Shown in pieces: positions 1 through 5,447 of a DNA stretch of 5,447 nucleotides. Location of the stretch: the NCBI GenBank assembly GCA_030431355.1, contig JAUIJG010000360.1, positions 1-5,447 of the forward strand. The letters run 5' to 3'. How positions within the stretch are numbered: position 1 is the first letter of the stretch; each line of letters opens with the position of its first letter. The position numbers were made by a program, and so were the translations under genes. The stretch comes from a bacterium. Its GTDB lineage: Bacteria; Cyanobacteriota; Vampirovibrionia; Obscuribacterales; Obscuribacteraceae. The notes beneath the pieces were generated by a model that was not told where the DNA came from, ran no database searches, and saw nothing but the letters and a program-made list of their open reading frames with translations.

Positions 1-348
1 GATGACAAAAAATTCTTCCCTCCTTATGAGGCGGCTCCGGTCATAAGAGCCGATACGCTGAAGGAGTTTCCAGAGATTGCCACAGCTCTCGAAAGCCTGG
101 AGGATATATTGAGTGACAAAGAGATGTGTCGGCTAAATTTTGAAGTAGACGGCAAAAAGCGTTCACCAAAAGCAGTGGCGAAAGAATTTTTGCTGGAGAA
201 AGGTCTTCTAAGAGAGCCTGGTGAAATACCGGCACAATCTCAAAACGAGAAAGAGACTCAAGCCAGCCTCTCTTCTGTCAATATCTCATCAGCCAGAACA
301 GGCAGATCTTTTTCCACCAGTAAAAACTTTCTAGCCACCTCTCCATAA
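1..348 (+). CDS. Osmoprotectant ABC transporter substrate-binding protein (OpuAC/OsmF type), 3' end only
   Basis: This frame is open from the first base and ends at TAA (346-348), giving the last 115 residues of a protein whose start lies off the left edge. Visible residues 1-70 match the C-terminal lobe of the OpuAC/OsmF/OpuCC family, which binds quaternary amines such as glycine betaine, choline or carnitine for ABC import. The landmarks are FFPPYEAAPVIRADTL near the start, an LSDKEMCRLNFEVD stretch around residues 37-50, and a terminal helix ending in EFLLEKGLL. Family members normally stop soon after that helix. Here about 45 low-complexity, Ser/Thr-rich residues follow, and the last 29 are encoded antisense to the neighbouring desaturase gene. 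The missing N-terminal part could be a lipoprotein signal or a fused permease domain, as both arrangements exist in this family. Family assignment is good; the exact substrate is not determinable. Confidence 0.85.
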   Translation, partial: DDKKFFPPYEAAPVIRADTLKEFPEIATALESLEDILSDKEMCRLNFEVDGKKRSPKAVAKEFLLEKGLLREPGEIPAQSQNEKETQASLSSVNISSARTGRSFSTSKNFLATSP

Positions 349-1235
349 CCATAGAAAAAGAAATCATTATTCGCTTGCAAAACGATCTCTTTGTTGGCGA
401 AGTAGATCTCTTTTATCCGGTACCAGGGCAACCGCGGATAGCGATGATGTACCCAGTGGTAGTTGTTGTTCAAAAACAGAATCTGAAACAGAAGTCCTGC
501 TTCCACAACAACACTCTTCTCACTATTATCTAACCCAGGACGATGCTCGGCAAATGATCGCAACAGGGTGAGCGACAGGCCGGGATAAACAAAGCAGAGC
601 AGATAAGTGAGAGGCGAGATGCCGCAGACTCCCACCACCCAGGAAAGGACCAGGGCAACTGCAACCAAATGAATCAACCAGACTTTTAAATTCTGGTAGT
701 CCCCTTTCAAAAGCCGCCGGAATTCCCCTCCGTAAAATCCCACGACACAGATAAGGGGACCGAAAAGTAAGCGCCCCAATAATGTGTTGTTCATCCGGAA
801 CAGGGCTTGCAAACAGGGGTTCATGCCCTGCCAGCGTTCCGCTGAAATGTAGTAAGACTCAGGGTCGTTGATAGGATCAGTCAGGTCGGAGACCCTGTGG
901 TGCTCCAGATGAGACTCTTTGTAGATCACATATGGATAGACTAATCCCAGGGGTGGGAAGGCGAGCACATCATTTAGAAATTGGCTTCTTGTCGGATGTC
1001 GATGAATTATCTCGTGCTGTATTGAGCCATGCCAGCAAATAAGTAGCGATGAGAGAAAAAGAGCAGGAAAGAGGCTGATTTCGTGAAAGAAATAAGTTAG
1101 TGTTATCCAGGAGACATAGACCAGAAAAATAATGGCTAGAGTGGGCAGCTCCACATTATCATCAAGCTTAGCCCCTACTAGATCCAGCTCAACCTGAGAA
1201 TTATTGACGGTCTGCTTTTCAAATTCTTGCGACAA
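258..1235 (-). CDS. Membrane fatty acid desaturase family protein (three histidine boxes)
   Basis: Predicted integral membrane di-iron oxidase that would insert a double bond into an acyl chain (or hydroxylate a related lipid) using O2 and an electron donor. With the proposed TTG start the protein has 325 residues. The histidine boxes are visible: HGSIQHEIIH with a further His (H69, H74, H78, H80), HLEHH (H109, H112, H113) and HWVHH (H260, H263, H264), plus an EHRPG element with H231. Hydrophobic segments lie near residues 30-50, 53-68, 152-170 and 184-228, as expected for the fold, with all boxes facing the cytoplasm. The QHEIIHRHPTR and LTDPINDPESYY signatures resemble a subgroup of bacterial desaturases, so regiospecificity is unknown. 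The frame stays open to 1523, but that upstream part is arginine-rich and lies opposite the rhodanese gene, so it is probably not translated. TTG at 1268 is an alternative start. The 3' end overlaps the transporter gene by 91 bp. Confidence 0.88.
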   Translation of the reverse strand: MSQEFEKQTVNNSQVELDLVGAKLDDNVELPTLAIIFLVYVSWITLTYFFHEISLFPALFLSSLLICWHGSIQHEIIHRHPTRSQFLNDVLAFPPLGLVYPYVIYKESHLEHHRVSDLTDPINDPESYYISAERWQGMNPCLQALFRMNNTLLGRLLFGPLICVVGFYGGEFRRLLKGDYQNLKVWLIHLVAVALVLSWVVGVCGISPLTYLLCFVYPGLSLTLLRSFAEHRPGLDNSEKSVVVEAGLLFQILFLNNNYHWVHHRYPRLPWYRIKEIYFANKEIVLQANNDFFFYGYGEVARKFLLVEKDLPVLADEILTEERLA

Positions 1236-1340
1236 ATTCGGAACGCCTGCAAAAAAAATGCCCCTCAACTTAATTAATACCCACCCAACGGCAAGTAATA
1301 ACCCGGGAATCGGGCGTTTTTCAGATTGCGGGAGGCGATT
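1236..1340. promoter_or_regulatory. Divergent intergenic region between desaturase and rhodanese genes
   Basis: About 105 bp between two divergently read genes must hold both promoters if the proposed starts are right. The AT-rich core contains the 8-bp palindrome TTAATTAA (1270-1277). On the minus strand it gives a TATTAA, and on the plus strand there is a TAATAA near 1295; either could be a -10 element. I could not find a well-spaced -35 partner for either, so no promoter is assigned. A run of eight A residues occupies 1251-1258. The location is inferred from gene arrangement, not from a strong motif. Confidence 0.4.
1331..1335 (+). promoter_or_regulatory. Ribosome binding site that fixes the rhodanese TTG start
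   Basis: A perfect GGAGG sits 5 nt before TTG at 1341. It lies downstream of the other in-frame TTG at 1326, so it argues that translation begins at 1341 rather than at the longest-frame start. Confidence 0.75.
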
Positions 1341-2207
1341 TTGACGGTTGCCATAAGAACGGAAAAAGAGGTTGCCGAGATTCTTAGCGGCAAGGGCGAC
1401 GAAACCATGCTCATCGACGCTCGCACCGAACTCGATTTTAAAAAGGGACACATAAGAGGCTCTCTGCTTCTGGAGTGGGAGGATTTTGTCTCGCCTCCTC
1501 CGCCGTCGGCAACACAGTTTCAAGAGCGAGGATGGTGGGGACTGCTTGAGGATCCGGGACGAGGCAACTTCACCCGGGTCCTGGAAAAGAAAGGTCTAGA
1601 TTTTGGAAAGGAGCTATTGGTCTATGGAGATGGTCCCAAAAGCAAAGGTCGGGAAGGCAGACTAGCCTGGATGCTTCTCTACCTGGGAGCCCCCAGGGTA
1701 AGCCTTTTCTCCGGTGGCTTTTCCCATATCAGCCAGCACTGGAAGATTACCAGCCCCCCTACGATTCCCGAAATTTCGCCTTCAAGAATTGAGATCAACC
1801 CGGTTCTAGATAGACGTTGCCGGATTGAAGATCTTCAAGACCATGCTAACCGCGGCGACGCCACCATATGGGATGGTCGAACCGAACCGGAATTCGATGG
1901 TAAAGAACACGTCTATCTACCTCGCAGGGGTCATATTCCCGGGGCGGTTCTGTTCTCTTTTCCATCAATATTTCAGGCAGATTCTCCTTGCTTTATCGAC
2001 AGGAAAACATATCTAAAGCGCCTGAAAGATCTGCCTCCCCGCCGGGAAATAATAATCGGATACTGTGAATTAGGCTTGAGAGCTTCCACCATAGCTCTTC
2101 TTCATGAAGCCTACACCCAGGAGAGAGTCAAGATCTTCGACGGCGGCTTTATGCAGTGGTCGTTGTCCGATACCTATCCAGTGGTCTCCGATACTAGAAC
2201 CGGTTGA
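1341..2207 (+). CDS. Two-domain rhodanese-type sulfurtransferase
   Basis: Predicted cytoplasmic sulfurtransferase of the thiosulfate/3-mercaptopyruvate sulfurtransferase family, which moves a sulfane sulfur through a cysteine persulfide. The 288-residue length is normal for tandem-rhodanese enzymes. The N-terminal domain (about 5-135) has the LIDAR and GHIRGS elements and an LFSGGF end, but its active-loop position reads YGDGPKSKGR with no cysteine, as usual for the structural half. The C-terminal domain (about 158-284) has WDGRTEPEF, RRGHIPGAV and the active loop CELGLRAS with catalytic Cys242 and the CxxxxR pattern, then FDGGFMQW. The Gly/Leu-containing loop is closer to thiosulfate sulfurtransferases than to the CGSGVTA loop of mercaptopyruvate enzymes, but the donor is not certain. 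The start is a TTG placed by a good GGAGG. The gene is divergent from the desaturase, and its last 34 bp overlap the convergent ATP-grasp gene. No signal peptide is visible. Confidence 0.9.
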   Translation: MTVAIRTEKEVAEILSGKGDETMLIDARTELDFKKGHIRGSLLLEWEDFVSPPPPSATQFQERGWWGLLEDPGRGNFTRVLEKKGLDFGKELLVYGDGPKSKGREGRLAWMLLYLGAPRVSLFSGGFSHISQHWKITSPPTIPEISPSRIEINPVLDRRCRIEDLQDHANRGDATIWDGRTEPEFDGKEHVYLPRRGHIPGAVLFSFPSIFQADSPCFIDRKTYLKRLKDLPPRREIIIGYCELGLRASTIALLHEAYTQERVKIFDGGFMQWSLSDTYPVVSDTRTG

Positions 2208-3505
2208 GGGATCGAGGCAGCTAACTGTGGCGACCGCATATCAAAGGGCAACATTCCTTTGATATCGGCAAATTTCTCTTCTATCTCTTCAAAAGAATCT
2301 GCTCCAATGTTGGCCAGCGCATAACGATAGCTATCAGAATCCTGAAACTGCTCGGAGAGGCGTTTGCCCGGCTCGGCCAAAATTTCAATGATTGAAGCCG
2401 GATATTTATGGACTACCTTATCTATGTCCGGCTGCCCCGGAACGGAGACGACAGTGCGGTCTTCAAATTCGCGAAAAACACAACTTGCGGCAACTTTGTA
2501 TGGACCCTCGCCGCTCTTTATCTGCGGCTCTTCTCCCAGGGCGATTTTAAGCATGACCTCGAACGGATTATAGCCATCAACCTTCTCCACCATGTCGCAG
2601 AATTGATTGGCAAGCTTCGCGTTTACCTCGATGATATGAATAGAGTCGGAATCGGGGTTGTACATAAGCTCCATGTTAAATGGAGCATTGTCGTAGCCTA
2701 CTCCGCAGAAAAACCGAACCGCCACATCCTCCATTCTTGCTCTGACGTCATCGGGCAAGCGCCCCGGGTAATACCAGCGAGCAAAGGAGAGGGTATCGGG
2801 AACCATCACAGCTTCCACCACAGCCATGACTTTCACCTCTTTCCGGAAGACGAATCCTTCCATAGATACCTGAATGCCTTGAAGGAGATCTTCGACTATG
2901 AGCTGATGAGCATCCTCTTCAAAGTCCGTATAGTCTTCTAAAAGCTGATGAAAGGGTCCGAGAAATCCCTCGGGCAGAGCAGCAGCTTTGATGGCATTGA
3001 GAAAGTCCCCATGGGAATCTACCCGGGCAGCACCGTAAGACAAAATGGATTTGACCGGTTTTAGAAAAAAGGGATATTTGAATCCGAGCAAAGCAGGATC
3101 TCTATCATCCTTGCTCTCCGGGTCGAAAAGGGCAAAGTCGGGCGTGGCATCGGGGACAAACTCTTTCTGAGCCAATCTCGAATAATACTTGTGTTCGCAC
3201 CTTAATATCACCTCGGGTGATGGTCCGGGAAGACCCAGACGACGAGCGATTTCAGCGGAGATCGCGGTCATACCGGGGAAACCGACCGAAGCCACCACTC
3301 CAGAAAGAGATTGATTTCGGTATTCCTCTACCTTTGCATCGATGATCTCTTTGACATTAATGCGCTTGCCGTACTCAAAGTCCCGGCTGTAAGCGCCTCC
3401 TGTAACTTCGTCGAAATCAAGATCATAGCCAAGTCTTGCCGCTACCGGGGGTAATGCGCGTCTTTCCCTGCCCGTCGGACACATAACCAGTATCTTCTTT
3501 TTCAT
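2174..3505 (-). CDS. ATP-grasp domain protein, probable carboxylate-amine/thiol ligase of unknown substrate
   Basis: Predicted cytoplasmic ligase of 443 residues that would activate a carboxylate as an acyl phosphate with ATP and join it to a nucleophile. Residues 1-100 look like the N-terminal alpha/beta domain (KKKILVMCPTGRE; VVASVGFPG at 70-78; GLPGPSPE at 91-98). The ATP-grasp core follows: CEHKYYSR with Lys107, FLKPVKS with nucleotide-binding Lys149, the hinge-like IVEDLL (Glu205), MEGF (Glu216), and the Mg-binding pair FNMELM (Glu279) and IIEVNAK (Glu293, Asn295). A C-terminal domain spans about 335-443. The organisation resembles biotin carboxylase-like and L-amino acid/dipeptide ligase members, but no substrate-specific motif was recognised, so no gene name is given. 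ATG at 3505 with an upstream AGAGG is preferred to a GTG at 3541, which lacks a ribosome site. The 3' end overlaps the rhodanese gene. Confidence 0.85.
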   Translation of the reverse strand: MKKKILVMCPTGRERRALPPVAARLGYDLDFDEVTGGAYSRDFEYGKRINVKEIIDAKVEEYRNQSLSGVVASVGFPGMTAISAEIARRLGLPGPSPEVILRCEHKYYSRLAQKEFVPDATPDFALFDPESKDDRDPALLGFKYPFFLKPVKSILSYGAARVDSHGDFLNAIKAAALPEGFLGPFHQLLEDYTDFEEDAHQLIVEDLLQGIQVSMEGFVFRKEVKVMAVVEAVMVPDTLSFARWYYPGRLPDDVRARMEDVAVRFFCGVGYDNAPFNMELMYNPDSDSIHIIEVNAKLANQFCDMVEKVDGYNPFEVMLKIALGEEPQIKSGEGPYKVAASCVFREFEDRTVVSVPGQPDIDKVVHKYPASIIEILAEPGKRLSEQFQDSDSYRYALANIGADSFEEIEEKFADIKGMLPFDMRSPQLAASIPQPVLVSETTG

Positions 3506-3653
3506 CGGCGGCAGCCTCTTGATAACCCCAAAACTATACACCAGCCCGGCAAAATCGGGTATTAAAAAATTTCAAAGCGGTAAGAGATCCGGTGCAGACA
3601 GGCTCTCAAGAAATCAATCGGATGGCACAACATTTTCAGTTTTCCAAAAGGAA
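3506..3653 (-). other. Intergenic gap upstream of the ATP-grasp gene
   Basis: This 148-bp spacer separates two genes read on the minus strand. It contains a TATAGT (complement of 3533-3538) that could be a -10 box without a convincing -35, an AT-rich stretch around 3561-3571, and a small CCCG/CGGG inverted repeat (3545-3559). No hairpin followed by a T run is seen after the hydrolase stop, so read-through from the hydrolase into the ATP-grasp gene is possible. Whether the two genes form one transcript cannot be decided. Confidence 0.3.
3515..3519 (-). promoter_or_regulatory. Ribosome binding site supporting the ATP-grasp ATG start
   Basis: Read on the minus strand this is AGAGG, 9 nt before the ATG at 3505. 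It lies inside the longer frame that opens with GTG at 3541, which has no comparable site, and so favours the shorter protein. Confidence 0.6.
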
Positions 3654-5441
3654 CTATTTGGACCTGTCCGGCAGATGAGAATTGAGCCAGGCTACCAACA
3701 TGTCGATTATCTCATCGCTGGCAGCTCCCTCCTCAAAGACCAGGTGTTCACGATTGCCCACAAAAAGCAGATCTTTCTCTCTGGTGGCAAGGGCTTGATA
3801 CAAGGCATAGGTACCGGTGGGACGCACCAGATGATCCATGAAGCCCTGGAACACGATAACCGGGGTCTTATCAATCTCCTGGGCATACTTTTCATTGTGA
3901 CGCATGAAGCTTTCAAAATGCAAAAGCTCCTCGGGAGATAGCTTGAGACGATTGGCCGGATCACTCAACCACTTCTCTTTGATGGTATCGTTATTGGTGG
4001 CCTGGTCGATAACCTTCTTGCCTATTGAGAAAGGCAGTTTAGGGTCACCTAAAAGTTTGATGCCGACCAAAAGCTTGGTGCGCTTGCTATTGAAACGCCT
4101 GCCTGACGGCACCGAGCTGATCAATCCATCAACCAGGTCCGGTTGCTGAGCAGTGAGCTGTAGAGCAAGGGCGCCCCCCATAGATTCTCCCAGGAGAAAT
4201 ACAGGTATATCCTTGTTACTGTAGCGAAACATGCTGAGCAAGGCCTTTAGATCATCAAGTCCGGCATTGAGATCCAGCTTATCGAAACCCTTTTCATGGG
4301 AAAGGGAGCCGAATCCACGCACGTCAATTGCCACTACCGCGTAGCCAAATTTATTGACTTTCGACGCGAACTCTTTGTAAGAGCCATGATTAAGGCCAAG
4401 CCCATGCAAACAGACTATCAGTCCGCGGGTTTTGACGGTGGGATCAACTTTGATGAATCCGGCATCATAGTGCACACCGCGGTGTAGCTGCCAGTTATCA
4501 AAATCCCGGGGTCGGCGATTTTCACACAGAGAACAACTCTCATTGAACTGTTCATCTTTCAACAGGTCATAGCTCATCTTCCTGAACTCAGGAGGATCTT
4601 GAACCCCGAGAACAACCTTTTTAACCCGATCCTGAAATTCCGCCAACTGTTCCTTCGAATATTTACCGCTCTCCGCGTCCCGATTCAAACTTTTGAGAAT
4701 GCTATCCATGTTGTTCTTGCGGAAGATCCAAACCGCCTGGGAGAAAAAGGGCCTGGCACCTCCACATTCTTCCATCCGGTAAAACACATCGGACAAACTA
4801 TTGAACGATTTACCCACCCGCGGGTGCGTGGCACCATAACGAAGAAGGTCTATTTGAGCCATTCTCCGATAATATGGCAGAGCCTCTTTAAACATCTCCT
4901 GGCTCAGATAACTACCGCCTATCCCCTCCAACACAGGAAGCAAATCTTTGCTGTAGCGGCTGAAATGCTTATCGTAGATAGCTAGAGCATCTTCATAGAA
5001 AGGAAGGGCTTGCTCAATATGACCGATTCTATAGCGACTTTCCCCTAAGCCGAAATAGAGGTCGGCCAAAATCATTTCTCTGGAATCCTTGTCTTCCTTC
5101 AAAAGCTTACGAGCCTCTTCAAAAAGAGCCAGCGCCTTCTGGGGTTTTCCTAACTCCAGACAGATCAAACCCTGGTTAACAAGAACCCGGGCATTAAGTG
5201 GATCATCCTTATGACGAGAGATCTTTTCCAGCTTAGAAAGGTTTTCCTGGGCTTCTTTGAAGCGACGCTTAAAAAAATCCTGGCTGGCTTTTTCCTTTAA
5301 AGCCTGAATTTCAGCTGTTCGGCTCTCGGAAGAATCTGCGCCCAAGACCGGCAAATCTATTTGAAGCAATGAGGTGAAGGTCAAAAGCAGGGCAATACCG
5401 ATAGAGCCCCAGAAAGAGAAAAAAGACAAACTAGTCTTCAT
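3654..5441 (-). CDS. Exported TPR-repeat protein fused to a monoacylglycerol lipase-like alpha/beta hydrolase
   Basis: A 595-residue protein with three parts. Residues 1-35 look like a Sec signal peptide: a hydrophobic core at about 13-27 and a likely cleavage after VLGA, so the mature protein should act outside the cytoplasm. Residues 44-242 contain about five TPR-like helical hairpins (near 44-77, 84-117, 125-158, 167-200, 209-242), the best having the LG..Y...A..FY..AL pattern; these normally bind peptides or partner proteins. Residues 338-590 form a serine-hydrolase domain of the S33/monoacylglycerol lipase type: oxyanion HGLG at 346-349, nucleophile elbow GESMGG with Ser420, a cap region at about 446-505, Asp536 in GFMDHLV and His566 in NREHLV. 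The triad is complete, so an active esterase or lipase is likely, but the substrate is unknown. A CSLC pair (Cys303, Cys306) lies in the linker. The ATG is 6 bases from the edge, so its ribosome site is mostly outside the window. Confidence 0.88.
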   Translation of the reverse strand: MKTSLSFFSFWGSIGIALLLTFTSLLQIDLPVLGADSSESRTAEIQALKEKASQDFFKRRFKEAQENLSKLEKISRHKDDPLNARVLVNQGLICLELGKPQKALALFEEARKLLKEDKDSREMILADLYFGLGESRYRIGHIEQALPFYEDALAIYDKHFSRYSKDLLPVLEGIGGSYLSQEMFKEALPYYRRMAQIDLLRYGATHPRVGKSFNSLSDVFYRMEECGGARPFFSQAVWIFRKNNMDSILKSLNRDAESGKYSKEQLAEFQDRVKKVVLGVQDPPEFRKMSYDLLKDEQFNESCSLCENRRPRDFDNWQLHRGVHYDAGFIKVDPTVKTRGLIVCLHGLGLNHGSYKEFASKVNKFGYAVVAIDVRGFGSLSHEKGFDKLDLNAGLDDLKALLSMFRYSNKDIPVFLLGESMGGALALQLTAQQPDLVDGLISSVPSGRRFNSKRTKLLVGIKLLGDPKLPFSIGKKVIDQATNNDTIKEKWLSDPANRLKLSPEELLHFESFMRHNEKYAQEIDKTPVIVFQGFMDHLVRPTGTYALYQALATREKDLLFVGNREHLVFEEGAASDEIIDMLVAWLNSHLPDRSK

Positions 5442-5447
5442 TGCCGG

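Noticed and set aside
1302..1321. CCCG/CGGG inverted repeat followed by five T residues, terminator-like on the + strand
   Set aside because: The stem has only four pairs, and it lies in a divergent promoter region where no upstream + strand gene needs terminating.
2170..2195. Short direct repeat GATAC ... GATAC at the end of the rhodanese gene
   Set aside because: Five-base repeats inside coding sequence are expected by chance, and no mobile-element boundary is visible nearby.
2408..2941. 177-codon open frame on the + strand inside the ATP-grasp gene
   Set aside because: It lies wholly antisense to a gene with clear family motifs, has no good ribosome site that I could see, and its translation resembles no known family.
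3562..3633. 23-codon minus-strand frame (ATG at 3633) in the gap before the ATP-grasp gene
   Set aside because: It has no clear Shine-Dalgarno site, and a frame this short is expected by chance in 148 bp. It could only be revived by conservation or ribosome profiling.
3519..3941. 140-codon open frame on the + strand across the gap and the hydrolase 3' end
   Set aside because: Most of it is antisense to the conserved hydrolase C-terminus, including the catalytic His and Asp codons, and the product has no recognisable features.
4599..4985. 128-codon open frame on the + strand opposite the TPR region
   Set aside because: It is antisense to the TPR repeats, and no family motif or start signal supports it.

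Overview
The window is a compact bacterial chromosomal segment of by-eye balanced base composition. It holds five protein-coding genes, one of them cut by the left edge, and almost no non-coding DNA. I saw no tRNA, rRNA, CRISPR array, insertion sequence or phage gene. Shine-Dalgarno-led starts, a TTG initiation codon and an export signal on one product all point to a bacterium. The lineage is not fixed by the sequence. A large exported TPR protein fused to an alpha/beta hydrolase, together with an OpuAC-type solute-binding protein, would suit a non-photosynthetic cyanobacterial-lineage group such as Obscuribacterales/Vampirovibrionia, but that is only a weak guess.

Layout, left to right: (1) the 3' end of an osmoprotectant (glycine betaine/choline type) ABC transporter substrate-binding protein, + strand; (2) a three-histidine-box membrane fatty acid desaturase, - strand, convergent with and overlapping the tail of (1); (3) a two-domain rhodanese-type sulfurtransferase, + strand, divergent from the desaturase across about 105 bp; (4) an ATP-grasp carboxylate-amine ligase-like enzyme, - strand, convergent with and overlapping the tail of the rhodanese by 34 bp; (5) an exported TPR plus serine-hydrolase fusion, - strand, 148 bp upstream of the ATP-grasp gene and possibly co-transcribed with it.

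The genes do not form a pathway I can name. Osmoprotectant uptake and fatty acid desaturation are both membrane and stress adaptation functions, and the lipase-like hydrolase could act on lipids or esters outside the cytoplasm, but this thematic link is inference. The most noteworthy points are the antisense overlap that creates a non-family tail on the transporter protein, the orphan ATP-grasp enzyme with a complete catalytic set, and the TPR-hydrolase fusion. I found no convincing evidence of a new multi-gene system.
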